Shown one piece after another: positions 34,935 through 43,541 of a DNA stretch of 64,000 bases. The first letter of the stretch is position 1. The number at the start of each line of letters is the position of its first letter. The notes beneath the pieces were generated by a model. The model had not been told where the DNA came from. It ran no database searches and worked only from the letters and a program-made list of their open reading frames with translations. Position numbers and translations under genes: made by a program. This DNA comes from Vibrio ostreicida (GTDB lineage Bacteria > Pseudomonadota > Gammaproteobacteria > Enterobacterales > Vibrionaceae), in NCBI RefSeq assembly GCF_013074385.2, contig NZ_JABEYA020000004.1:62001-126000 (forward strand), given 5' to 3'.

Positions 34935-36390
34935 AATTGCGCTACTGTGTCTTGTCTTTTTGTCGACCTTTGTTCAGGCAGAAGTGTTTATCAAACAGCA
35001 GGACATTAACCTGCAAGGAGCACTCAAAGCCATTGCCAAAGAGATGCAAGTCAAATTGGTTGATGACATTGATAATAAAACCGAACGTCAGCTGATCACT
35101 CAGACTTTATCGGGCAGTGGGCCTGAGTTGTTGGCTCAGTTGTCAGAAGTGTATGACTTTGATTGGTATGTTTACGGGGGGACTCTAACAGTCCAATCGG
35201 GTCAGGCTTACATCAATTACGCGTACAAACCGCGAAATATTGCGCCTAAAACGCTATTAAGAGAACTGAAACAAACCTTTAATGTCAGCGCGACAACCAA
35301 AGTGAAATTGGTTGAACGCGGCAACTCCATTTTGTTCTCTGGTACGCGAAAGTTTGTCAATGATGCGGTTGGTTATGCGACCATGGTTGACAAAAACCAA
35401 TTTCTTGAAAACGGCAATGATCTTGAGTTGGCAAGGATCAACTTCCATTACATTTCGGTCGTTGACCGACAGATCAATACCTTCGATGGTAATGTGCTCT
35501 TTCCAGGAGCCACTTCTTTAATTTCATCGGCGATCATTAATATTGGGCAGTTCCAGAATGTCAGCGATGGTGAAATCGTCCAGCGTGCTTACAAAGTGAA
35601 ACTAAGTAATGGGGATAAACAGGAGCTGGATGAGAAAGAAAAAACCTCGAAAGTCCAACCTTTACCGGGTTCTAACGCACTGCTGATCCGAGGTACGCCA
35701 GCGGAAGTGAAACTGGCCAAACGTATCGCGGCTCTTATTGATATTAAGCGCCAGCAGCTGCTATTTTCTCTTAAAGTTTACGATATTGCGGTGTCCCGTG
35801 GTGAAAATCTGGGCATAGACAGCTCTTGGTTAAATGGCAGCCGTGGGATTTACGATATTGTGGTGCCTCCATTTACTGAAACCAAAAATTTTCTGCAAAA
35901 CTTTCAGGCCTTGTCATCGAATGGCGTCGCACGCGGTGTTTATGAGACCAACCTGCTCGTACTTGAGAACCAACAGGGCCACTTTGGTAAAAAAGACACG
36001 GCAACGATTACCCTGATTTCGGAAAAACAGGTTCAAACTCAGGAAATTGAAGCTGACAACAGCCTCTATGTGACTGGGCGATTGCTGCCTTCTGGTAATG
36101 TTCAGGCCAAAGTCGAATACATTGAAGAGTCTTTGGACGATGATGAAAGTGAAACAAGTTCTTCTCAGCCTCCAAGAGTCAGCTCTCAGTCGCTGGAGTC
36201 AGAAGTGTATATTCAGCCTCAACAAACCATTATTTTGGGTGGCTTTGACAATACGGTGACTCAGTCGACAGTGACTGGGGTGCCTGTACTTTCAAGCATT
36301 CCGTTGCTGGGTGAGTTGTTCAAGAACACCAATGAAACTAAGCGAAAGTACAAACGCTACGTGTCGATCTCTTTCAAGGTTATTGAGTAA
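34924..36390 (+). CDS. sctC: Outer-membrane secretin SctC
   Basis: Forms the outer-membrane ring. Sec signal peptide (IALLCLVFLSTFVQA). N0/N1-type domains (about 20-230), then the secretin barrel core with the family signature VPVLSSIPLLGELFK (about residue 455) and a short C-terminus ending SISFKVIE. 488 residues is shorter than YscC (about 600), with no obvious pilotin-binding extension. Overlaps sctN by one base. Confidence 0.93.
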   Translation: MKYKIALLCLVFLSTFVQAEVFIKQQDINLQGALKAIAKEMQVKLVDDIDNKTERQLITQTLSGSGPELLAQLSEVYDFDWYVYGGTLTVQSGQAYINYAYKPRNIAPKTLLRELKQTFNVSATTKVKLVERGNSILFSGTRKFVNDAVGYATMVDKNQFLENGNDLELARINFHYISVVDRQINTFDGNVLFPGATSLISSAIINIGQFQNVSDGEIVQRAYKVKLSNGDKQELDEKEKTSKVQPLPGSNALLIRGTPAEVKLAKRIAALIDIKRQQLLFSLKVYDIAVSRGENLGIDSSWLNGSRGIYDIVVPPFTETKNFLQNFQALSSNGVARGVYETNLLVLENQQGHFGKKDTATITLISEKQVQTQEIEADNSLYVTGRLLPSGNVQAKVEYIEESLDDDESETSSSQPPRVSSQSLESEVYIQPQQTIILGGFDNTVTQSTVTGVPVLSSIPLLGELFKNTNETKRKYKRYVSISFKVIE

Positions 36391-37652
36391 TGTTGAACCA
36401 TTTCTTTAAGGTGAAAGAGTCTTATCAGGATACGGTGATCTGCCACGTCTCTATGAATACTTTTGTTGGCCAAGAGTGTTTCGTTGAGACGGTAACCGGG
36501 GAACGTATTCGCGGTGAAGTGGTGAAAGTCGCCGGCCCTAGGGTTGAAATAAAATTGCTTCAACCGGGCGCAGTGCAGCGCGGGGGTAAGGTTGAAATTA
36601 CGCCGCGTCGTTTTTGTTTTCCGCTCAATGAGCAGGCGTTGGTTGGTAAAGTGATTAACTGCTATGGACAGTCTATCTATGGCGATGACTATCTAAATAA
36701 ACCGGGAAACTTTACGGATTTGCCGATTGCGGTAGAACCCATTCCGCTTAATATTCGTGCACCTATTGAATCGGTCTTTCCCACCAAGTTAAAAATTATT
36801 GATGGTCTGTTTACGATCGGAGAAGGCCAGCGTGTCGGTTTATTTGCCCCCGCGGGAGCGGGGAAAACAACCACTGTGTCAATTATGGCCAACAACATGG
36901 ACGCAGACGTTGTGATTTTTGCCATGATTGGTGAGCGGGCACGTGAGGTGGTCGAGTTTCTTGAAGGAGAGATTGGCCCAGAAGTGATTCAGAAATCAAT
37001 CACCATTGTCTCTACCTCGGAAGCGAACCCTTTGGAAAAAGTACGCTCAGGGTTGGTCGCGGTCTCGATTGCACGCCACTATATGGAGCAGGGCAAAAAA
37101 GTGGTGTTGTATTTTGACTCGCTGACCCGTTTTGCCCGCGCGCAGGCGATGTTGGATAACACGCCAATCAAAGGCGGCATTCCTATTGGTGTCTCTCTCG
37201 CTTTGTCCCGTTTAGTCGAAAGTTGTGGTAACTCAATTCACGGGTCTGTTACGGGGATTTTCACCGTCTTGATTGAGAAAGAAATTGATGATGATCCTAT
37301 CGCGCATGAAGTCAAATCTCTGATTGATGGCCACCTAGTGTATTCCACCACCATCGCATCAACGGGACGTTACCCAGCGATCGATGTATTGAAAAGTAAG
37401 AGCCGCTTGCAGAACAAAGTTCAAAGTCATGATTACGTCCGTTTGTCTGAGCGAATAAAAGATATGGTTTACCGTTATTTCAATGTCGAGTTATTAATTC
37501 GAGTCGGAGAATACGAGAAAGGTAATGATCTTGAAACCGATGAGGCGATCGATCGTTATCCTCACATCATGTCGTTCCTGAAACAAGGGTTCGATGGAGT
37601 TGAATATGAACAAACCCTCGAAGCGATGGAAGGAATTTGGACAGCTTATTGA
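36390..37652 (+). CDS. sctN: Secretion ATPase SctN
   Basis: Hexameric F1-like ATPase that unfolds substrates and releases chaperones. Walker A in GLFAPAGAGKTT (about residue 155), Walker B in VVLYFDSLTRFARAQ (about 245), catalytic Glu in MIGERAREVVEF. 420 residues is slightly shorter than average (about 430-440). Overlaps sctC at the start and sctO at the end. Confidence 0.96.
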   Translation: MLNHFFKVKESYQDTVICHVSMNTFVGQECFVETVTGERIRGEVVKVAGPRVEIKLLQPGAVQRGGKVEITPRRFCFPLNEQALVGKVINCYGQSIYGDDYLNKPGNFTDLPIAVEPIPLNIRAPIESVFPTKLKIIDGLFTIGEGQRVGLFAPAGAGKTTTVSIMANNMDADVVIFAMIGERAREVVEFLEGEIGPEVIQKSITIVSTSEANPLEKVRSGLVAVSIARHYMEQGKKVVLYFDSLTRFARAQAMLDNTPIKGGIPIGVSLALSRLVESCGNSIHGSVTGIFTVLIEKEIDDDPIAHEVKSLIDGHLVYSTTIASTGRYPAIDVLKSKSRLQNKVQSHDYVRLSERIKDMVYRYFNVELLIRVGEYEKGNDLETDEAIDRYPHIMSFLKQGFDGVEYEQTLEAMEGIWTAY

Positions 37653-38007
37653 CATTGTTGATATTCGTATTGGAAAGCAGCAGAGAAAGTTAGTCAAACT
37701 AAGGAAAGAACATCAAGAGTTGCTCAAGCTCATTGACGATAAATGGCGTCAGATTGAGGAACAACAGCAACAGTTAAAAGGTTTTAACGTTGTCCACGAA
37801 CCTAACGCGTTGAGTCGACTATTTATGCGCAGAGAAAGTACAAAATCGATGATCGAGTCACTGTTTTTTGATGCCTCTGTTAGTCGTCAGGACGCGCAGG
37901 AACTGGCGTTGGAAATCACAGAGGTCGAATCAGAAAAGCGAAGATTGGAAAAGCGTAAAGATGCGCTCGGTGAACTTCGTGAGCAAATGAGGTATGAAAA
38001 GTCATGA
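37606..38007 (+). CDS. sctO: ATPase stalk protein SctO
   Basis: 133 residues forming two antiparallel coiled-coil helices (IGKQQRKLVKLRKEHQELLK ... EITEVESEKRRLEKRKDALG), the SctO/FliJ layout. The start at 37606 has GGAG at 37596-37599, six bases away; an ATG at 37594 overlaps that site. Placed directly after sctN, as in nearly all systems, and overlapping its 3' end by 47 bases. Confidence 0.75.
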   Translation: MNKPSKRWKEFGQLIDIVDIRIGKQQRKLVKLRKEHQELLKLIDDKWRQIEEQQQQLKGFNVVHEPNALSRLFMRRESTKSMIESLFFDASVSRQDAQELALEITEVESEKRRLEKRKDALGELREQMRYEKS

Positions 38008-39065
38008 TCAATCTATTTGAGAGTATGGTGAGCGGAAAGCTGCCCCTTTCTGACAATGAGTTTGAACATATCCTTAATCAGGATGGGGGCGCTGAGTCTC
38101 ACCCCGACTCTATTTTGACTTCTGGTGACAAAGAGCAGCAACCCCCATTGAACGTACCTGATACCCAATTTAAGGTGGAAAGTGGGACTTGTTTTACGCC
38201 TCACCCTCAGGGTCAACCTGTGGTATCCAACCAGAGTATTGCAGCTTTCACTAGGGTTCAACCCAAGACTCATGTTGAAGACATGCCCGTTGGAAAAACC
38301 GCTCTTCATGTTCGCTCTGCGAGTGATGTTGGATTGACGGCAAGCTATGGTCAGACAAGATTAACCAAAGCGAGGTTGCAGAACGTCAACCTACCGATAA
38401 ACAGTCAGGCAGGGCAAACACATCAAGGACTCTCCCTTTCTGTAGTGAAAGAGTTTGGCCGTATTGCCAGTCGCCCTTCACACACGGAGATCTCACCACG
38501 GAGCAAAACGGGAGAGATAGGCTCTTGGATGACAGCGCACCAGCGCGGTTCGGACATGCACCGCAGCCAAGGAATCAGTGCTGAGAGCGCGCGAGTGAGT
38601 TATTTGGGGCCCAAGGTGGCTAACCGAAAACTGATGGTGTCCACCTCAGTGATCCACAAAGGTCATGATACTCGTTATTCTGAACAAAGTCGGGGACCAT
38701 TGGCGTTACATTCACTCTCGTTCAAAAATGGTGTGGTTTCGCCTAGCGTTGTCGGTCAGCCGTTGCTCGCGGTGGATGCGTTAGGACGACTGGAAAATGG
38801 CCGAGAGAACGTCGAGAGAAAATCGGCTGCTCACAGTTCAGACAGCAGTGTGATGGTTCAGGCAGTACCTTCTGCGATGGCTCTTCAAAAACTGGTCCCT
38901 GTGGCGGGCATGACCCTCTCTCACTACGAACTTGCACCAGAGATGTTCTGGCAGTATCCGCAGGTGAATAGCTACCGAGTTCTGTTTCGAAATAAATATT
39001 ATCTGTTTGAGTTTGATGAACACAAAGTGACCAGTTTTTTGGAGGAGAACTATGACCGTTCTTGA
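38004..39065 (+). CDS. SctP-position protein (needle-length/substrate-switch candidate)
   Basis: 353 residues. The N-terminal ~270 residues are low-complexity, Ser/Gln/His-rich and probably unfolded. The C-terminal ~75 residues are more ordered (SAMALQKLVPVAGMTLSHYE, YRVLFRNKYYLFEFDEH). A long disordered ruler plus small folded C-terminus fits SctP. N-O-P-S gene order supports this. No T3S4 motif is certain. Overlaps sctO by four bases (ATGA) and sctS by 14. Confidence 0.55.
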   Translation: MINLFESMVSGKLPLSDNEFEHILNQDGGAESHPDSILTSGDKEQQPPLNVPDTQFKVESGTCFTPHPQGQPVVSNQSIAAFTRVQPKTHVEDMPVGKTALHVRSASDVGLTASYGQTRLTKARLQNVNLPINSQAGQTHQGLSLSVVKEFGRIASRPSHTEISPRSKTGEIGSWMTAHQRGSDMHRSQGISAESARVSYLGPKVANRKLMVSTSVIHKGHDTRYSEQSRGPLALHSLSFKNGVVSPSVVGQPLLAVDALGRLENGRENVERKSAAHSSDSSVMVQAVPSAMALQKLVPVAGMTLSHYELAPEMFWQYPQVNSYRVLFRNKYYLFEFDEHKVTSFLEENYDRS

Positions 39066-39285
39066 TGTGACTGCCGCCTGTCTGGATATTGTAAAAGACG
39101 CGATCATTATTTTTTCTTTGAGTTTTGTGATTACGGGTGTCGTGGTGGGCTTGCTGCAAACGGTATTTAGTGTTCAGGACCCCGGCTTACCGATGGCGGC
39201 AAAGCTGGTTGTTTTTATTGTATTGCTAACTCAGGTAGGGGGCAATATTTATGACCAGTTTCATCTACTGTTCCGGCAGTTGTAA
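39052..39285 (+). CDS. sctS: Export-gate protein SctS (FliQ/YscS family)
   Basis: 77 residues with two membrane segments (IIIFSLSFVITGVVVGLLQ and LVVFIVLLTQVGGNIYDQF) joined by the conserved short loop FSVQDPGLPMAAK. Exactly the FliQ/SctS size and layout. Detached from sctR/sctT, the same arrangement as in T3SS2. Confidence 0.9.
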   Translation: MTVLDVTAACLDIVKDAIIIFSLSFVITGVVVGLLQTVFSVQDPGLPMAAKLVVFIVLLTQVGGNIYDQFHLLFRQL

Positions 39286-39333
39286 TTGTTGTTTGATTTA
39301 TGTGCAGGAGATGCACCTTCCCAGGAGTTTACA

Positions 39334-39708
39334 TTGAAAAAGTTGCGAGAAATAGTATTCAAAACCTTGGTGGATAATCTGGGTGTGCCAGCCAATCTAC
39401 TGTCAAGAATTGAGGGTGATGAGCCGATTGGAATAGAATTGGTTGATGGCGAAGAAATTTTTATCTCTTTGCATGAAAAAACCATTCAAGCGTTTGTTGA
39501 GATCCCGTTGCGAGATCGACGGGTGTTGGCGATCAAGGCCCCTAAGTTGGTCGAATTGATGATGTCTGATGAACAGGTGTTTATGAACATCACAAAAGAC
39601 AAATTAATTTTGGTCTCAGAGTGGGAACTGAGCACCACGAGCGTCGAAAGGCAACTAGCGGATAAGCTGATGTTGTTTAACAAGGCTGTTCATTGCGTTA
39701 AAGCTTAG
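39334..39708 (+). CDS. Class I effector chaperone in the VocC position
   Basis: 124 residues, acidic. N-terminal helix (KKLREIVFKTLVDNLGV), strands (IGIELVDGEEIFISLH, AFVEIPLRDRRVLAI), second helix, strands (DKLILVSEWELS) and C-terminal helix (RQLADKLMLFNKAVHCVKA): the CesT/SycE fold. I use the TTG at 39334, which has AGGAG six bases upstream; frame upstream to 39286 lacks a good site. In V. parahaemolyticus T3SS2, the multi-effector chaperone VocC sits between sctS and vtrC, as here. Confidence 0.7.
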   Translation: MKKLREIVFKTLVDNLGVPANLLSRIEGDEPIGIELVDGEEIFISLHEKTIQAFVEIPLRDRRVLAIKAPKLVELMMSDEQVFMNITKDKLILVSEWELSTTSVERQLADKLMLFNKAVHCVKA

Positions 39709-39729
39709 ATGTCATCACTTTTAACGCTC

Positions 39730-39764
39730 CCAATCAAGGGCGGTCTAATACGGCCTTTGATTGG
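39730..39764. terminator. Hairpin between convergent chaperone and vtrC-like genes
   Basis: CCAATCAA and TTGATTGG plus an inner GGC/GCC extension make a 12-bp stem with one wobble pair. It lies between two convergent genes and can serve both. Confidence 0.65.
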
Positions 39765-39793
39765 TTCGTTTATCGAGTCTCTTGTTCAGGCAT

Positions 39794-40273
39794 TTAGTAA
39801 CGTTTCATGGCTAAGATTTGACCTCCATTTATGAAGGTTGCCGCCACAATATAGTCATCGCTTCGGTGTTTGACTTCCACTGTATTCCGGTTCGAAAGAT
39901 AGCGTTCGGCACTATAAAAACTGCTGATAATGGGCAATGTGGGCAAACGTTCGTTGTCAAGAAAATTGGAGGTATGTTCGGTAAAAGCGATATTGTATAG
40001 ATCTGGGCTATACGATTGATAATCACCTTTACTATGCACCTCGAAATACTGCTTGCCTTGACCTTCCTGAGCTTCTTCCACTACAGAGGTCATCTCAAAT
40101 TCGCCGTTATTGAAATAAATTTGAACCTTGCTGTGGCCATGATAGTTGCTTGCATTACTTTCAACGTGATATTCCACCCCATAAGCCACACCAGGATCAT
40201 CACTGAAGCCGTAAATGACCAGAAGCAAGATATTTAGGGACGCGACAAGAAACAAACTAGCGGATAGCATCAC
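39794..40273 (-). CDS. VtrC-like periplasmic partner of the VtrA-like sensor
   Basis: 159 residues. One N-terminal membrane segment (SLFLVASLNILLLVIYGF), then a beta-rich periplasmic domain (KVQIYFNNGEFEMTSVVEEA, VEVKHRSDDYIVAATFINGG). VtrC of V. parahaemolyticus (about 160 residues) has this layout and forms a lipocalin-like periplasmic barrel with VtrA that binds bile salts. Its start lies 17 bases inside the VtrA-like gene, the same overlap style. Detection is by layout and position, since VtrC-type proteins share little sequence. Confidence 0.65.
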   Translation of the reverse strand: MMLSASLFLVASLNILLLVIYGFSDDPGVAYGVEYHVESNASNYHGHSKVQIYFNNGEFEMTSVVEEAQEGQGKQYFEVHSKGDYQSYSPDLYNIAFTEHTSNFLDNERLPTLPIISSFYSAERYLSNRNTVEVKHRSDDYIVAATFINGGQILAMKRY

Positions 40274-41090
40274 TGACCTCTTTAATCATAAGTTTGGCGA
40301 TTTGGTCATTCTCTATTGTTTTATCTAACAGTATTAGTTTATTCAATATTTCACCGTCTTTAGCAACAATAGCAAATGAAAGATTCTTATTTAACAGCAT
40401 GACCGCAACTCTTTTGGGTTTGACGGTAAGTTTGTCGATCAACGCGCTCATGGCTTCACCAGCTTGGTCCGCAACCTGCTGCCTATCAGAGTAGATTTCG
40501 ATGACGCCTTTGGTGTAGCTGACTTCCGGGTATTGTGTGGCTCTTTGCTTATTTAAAACCAGATGATAAATCTTATATGAGACATTGACAGTGAACGCGA
40601 GCAGGGCAAAGAGAATAACCAGCTTTAGCGCACAGTGAAAATCCCTAGTGCAGTTAAGCAATTGATACAGGGGAGAGCGCTGAGGCGCGTCCGTGTTCTC
40701 GCTGGTGGTAGACAGCATCTGGGTTACGTTTTTTCTCATTGCGCTATTAGGTAAAGCATCACCGTTGACCTCGCTGACGATGGATGCATCCAACACATAG
40801 CCCACTTTAGCCACCGTTTTTAGCCATTTTTGTTCTTTGCCATTATCACCCAATAGGGTTCTGATGTTGCGTATAGATTGTGTGAGAGAACTGTCTGACA
40901 CAATCTTTCCCGGCCACCCCTTTTCCAAAAGGCTTTCTTTTGAAACTACTTGACCTGCATGTGCGCATAACTCGTGGAGAGTCAGTAAGTCATGAGTACC
41001 CATTCGTAGTTGTTGGTTAGTTTTTGAGTCGAGGATGAACAAAGAGTTCTCAACCAAAACGAATTGCCTAACTTTAAACGACCTCGTCAT
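40257..41090 (-). CDS. VtrA-like transmembrane winged-helix sensor
   Basis: 277 residues. Cytoplasmic OmpR/ToxR-type DNA-binding domain at about 10-105 (QVVSKESLLEKGWPGKIVSD, SLTQSIRNIRTLLG, WLKTVAKVGYVLD), a linker, one membrane segment near 153-175 (LKLVILFALLAFTVNVSYKI) and a periplasmic domain of about 100 residues. This is the VtrA layout. With the overlapping VtrC-like gene it should sense a ligand, perhaps bile, and activate the vtrB-like gene at 28595. Ligand is inference. Confidence 0.75.
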   Translation of the reverse strand: MTRSFKVRQFVLVENSLFILDSKTNQQLRMGTHDLLTLHELCAHAGQVVSKESLLEKGWPGKIVSDSSLTQSIRNIRTLLGDNGKEQKWLKTVAKVGYVLDASIVSEVNGDALPNSAMRKNVTQMLSTTSENTDAPQRSPLYQLLNCTRDFHCALKLVILFALLAFTVNVSYKIYHLVLNKQRATQYPEVSYTKGVIEIYSDRQQVADQAGEAMSALIDKLTVKPKRVAVMLLNKNLSFAIVAKDGEILNKLILLDKTIENDQIAKLMIKEVSDAIR

Positions 41091-41524
41091 TTTTTTTTCG
41101 CTTCATTTATAGAATTAGAGATTCAACATGCCAAGTATCGAATGACCCGTTGTAGACGTTGTTTTTGCCATTGCTTAGATTGCGTCGTGCATCAAAGTGA
41201 TGATTATCAATAGATTATACCTGCAACTTTTCATTTGTTAACCTAATAAATATTAGTCTATAAAAAACAAGTATTTTCACTACCTAGGTTCGATAGGGAG
41301 GAACGATGGCAAATAGGGTATTTCTTATCGTTGATTATCTTTTGAGGACCGATAAAACCAAGGACAACGGTCTTTGGCAACCCTAGCCGATGGCTTTCGA
41401 TTCACTCATCGTCGCCAGATGGCCCCAAAATAAAGGTCAAAAGTGCATCCAGTTGAGTAATTTTTTCGTCTATTGAGTACGTGATTACAAAAGATCACGC
41501 AATAGGACATAGAGAAGGCACCCA
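41091..41524. other. 434-base spacer between the vtrA-like and toxin genes
   Basis: Divergent promoter region, AT-rich on the vtrA side. It holds no gene I can support. A short ORF with a strong GGGAGGAA site begins at 41306 but stops after 16 codons. A promoter for the toxin must lie here; no operator is recognised. Confidence 0.5.
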
Positions 41525-42877
41525 ATGAAATACACATTACCAATTTTGGCAACAGCGATGACATTGACATCTTTGAGTCTCCACGCCTCAACCCCCCCTC
41601 ACGTCTATGGTGATAAGGTCTTTCGGGCCGCACCTGGCACAACCATTGATGGCGCTGAAGTCATCGTCAATCACTACAGCTTTTACAAGCCATTGTATCG
41701 ATTCGGACATGGTTTAGGCTTTGCTTGGGCTGGGGCCAAAGGGTTTGATAGACAAATTGGTAGCCTGATATTGAACGATAAAGTCGGCAGCGATTACCAC
41801 CTCTACCCCAATCCTAAATACTCAGATCCGGACGTCGCAGGCACTGGGCCCTATACCGACAATCGATTGGAGATTTTTATTGAGAATATTCGTTTCTATA
41901 TGACAGGTGAGGACTTGACTCTCTATGACGCTGAGCTTTTAGAGCAGGAGCCAAAAGCTTTCCAAAAAGCGGTAATGTATAACTGTGACAGCCAATTGTC
42001 AGATTCCTCTACGGCGGTAATACGGCATACGGAAGGCGAAAGCTGGAGTAAAGGCAAAACCAATGGAATTTCCGCAGATATCGGTGTTAAAAGTTCTTTC
42101 TCGGTTAACGTTAAGGTGCCGCTGACGGCCGAATATACGGCGACGTCTGAGTTTTCTGCCTCATTTGGCACGGACAACTCTTGGTCTTCATCCAATGGCG
42201 GCGATGAACAAATTGCTCATGAGCAGCGATACACGACCACCATCCCGCCAAGAAGTAAAAAAACGTTAAATCTCACCTACGTGAAATCTAAGTCACGTAT
42301 TCCTTACAAGAATAAAATCGTGATGTCTTATGATATTAAGCTGAAAGGTTTTCTCAGAGAACGCGATTATTTCACTGACCAGTTACCTGAGTATTTACAC
42401 ACAAATTTGCCGTATTACCCGCTTTATAATGATTGGAAGGGCAATGCTTATAGACCCACGGATATAGGACGATATGATGAGCTTAGTTATCGCTTTGGCA
42501 GCGGTGTATTGGATGCCCAGCAGGATATTAAAAGCCAGTACGTCAACTTCTTTGCGGGTAATCAATATGCTGGGCCTTGGGATTGGAATAAATACATTAC
42601 CTCCATGGTTCAGTCAACGAATCAAACCTGCAGGGATGATAGCTGTGTGAGTGACATGGATGTTTGGCAACATTGGAGAAACCAACCCTTGGCCGAAGTC
42701 TTGCGCCGGTATGTGGTTGAGGAAGAGGGGGCATTTGAAATCGAAGCCACAGGGCTGTTTCATGTTACGTCGAGCCAAGCAGAGCCGATGACCGCTGAAG
42801 AGTTTGCTGTCCAATGCCGTGTCGCCCGTGATGGCAAAGCAAGAAGCAACATAGAATACATGAACCTAGAGCTTTAG
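41525..42877 (+). CDS. Aerolysin-family beta-pore-forming toxin
   Basis: 450 residues with a Sec signal peptide cleaved near LSLHA-STPP. The middle block (about 196-285) matches the aerolysin pore domain in order: PLTAEYTATSEFSASFG, DNSWSSSNGG, TIPPRSKKTLNLTY, then IPYKNKIVMSYDIKLKGFLR, the counterparts of aerolysin SWASQNGG, VPARSK and VSYDLTLSGFLRW. A later WDWN motif also matches. The N-terminal small receptor-binding domain of aerolysin is not obvious. Four Cys residues are in the mature protein. Likely secreted by type II secretion and active on host membranes. Next to the vtrA-like gene, so it may share the regulon. Confidence 0.82.
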   Translation: MKYTLPILATAMTLTSLSLHASTPPHVYGDKVFRAAPGTTIDGAEVIVNHYSFYKPLYRFGHGLGFAWAGAKGFDRQIGSLILNDKVGSDYHLYPNPKYSDPDVAGTGPYTDNRLEIFIENIRFYMTGEDLTLYDAELLEQEPKAFQKAVMYNCDSQLSDSSTAVIRHTEGESWSKGKTNGISADIGVKSSFSVNVKVPLTAEYTATSEFSASFGTDNSWSSSNGGDEQIAHEQRYTTTIPPRSKKTLNLTYVKSKSRIPYKNKIVMSYDIKLKGFLRERDYFTDQLPEYLHTNLPYYPLYNDWKGNAYRPTDIGRYDELSYRFGSGVLDAQQDIKSQYVNFFAGNQYAGPWDWNKYITSMVQSTNQTCRDDSCVSDMDVWQHWRNQPLAEVLRRYVVEEEGAFEIEATGLFHVTSSQAEPMTAEEFAVQCRVARDGKARSNIEYMNLEL

Positions 42878-42914
42878 CATTTATTCCATCCCCAACCTAA
42901 CGATGAAGCGATAG

Positions 42915-42939
42915 AGCCATACCGGGTGGTATGGCTTTT
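42915..42939 (+). terminator. Rho-independent terminator after the toxin gene
   Basis: AGCCATACC-GGGT-GGTATGGCT followed by TTT: a 9-bp perfect stem with a tetraloop, 37 bases after the stop. Confidence 0.8.
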
Positions 42940-43013
42940 GGGGAAACGTGACTACGTCTTGCATGTCTCTGCTGAGGCGCGGTTGGGTTGAGTCTTATTT
43001 GCGTGCAGTGAGA

Positions 43014-43541
43014 CTAAAGTGAGATTGATTTCACCATGCCGGACTCTGCATGGCCTGCAATATTGCAGGCCAACTCGACATTATTGTCACCGTGAAAGTG
43101 CCAAACTAGTTGCTTTGCCTTGCCCGGCGCAACGGTAACCGTGCTGCCAGAGTCGTGGGCATGGGCGCCCTTTTGTTTCATCATATTTCTATGTTCGATC
43201 TGTTCTTGCGCCGATCCGATAGAAAATTCATGTTCTATGTTCCCTTGATTGAGCACAACAAATTGAACAATATCGTTCGGGTTGATATCGATGTCTTGTT
43301 TAAATTTTATGCTCATGTCGTCATCGAGCATGACATAAACGACTTTGTCTGGCTTTGCGCCTTTAGCTGGCATACCTACTGCGGACATCCCGTCCATATT
43401 CATCTTCATTTCGGATGTTCCCATCTTACTATGATCCATCCCTTGCATATTCATTTTAGAATGATCCATCGCCTTGTCAGTTTGTGCATATAGGTAGGGG
43501 CTGAATAGCGCCAGTGCGCATGTCATGATTGTGTTTTTCAT
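43014..43541 (-). CDS. Periplasmic cupredoxin, CopI-like
   Basis: 175 residues with a Sec signal peptide. An N-terminal Met/His-rich stretch (DHSKMNMQGMDHSKM) can bind copper. The C-terminal cupredoxin fold has type-1 copper ligands: His in NIEHEF and Cys, His and Met in ELACNIAGHAESGM. CopI-type cupredoxins protect against copper in the periplasm. The ATG at 43541 overlaps the cusA stop (ATGA) and has AAGGAAAC upstream; the longer frame upstream is inside cusA. Confidence 0.8.
   Translation of the reverse strand: MKNTIMTCALALFSPYLYAQTDKAMDHSKMNMQGMDHSKMGTSEMKMNMDGMSAVGMPAKGAKPDKVVYVMLDDDMSIKFKQDIDINPNDIVQFVVLNQGNIEHEFSIGSAQEQIEHRNMMKQKGAHAHDSGSTVTVAPGKAKQLVWHFHGDNNVELACNIAGHAESGMVKSISL

Noticed and set aside
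41306..41356. 16-codon ORF with strong Shine-Dalgarno upstream of the toxin gene
   Set aside because: Too short and without regulatory hairpin to call a leader peptide.
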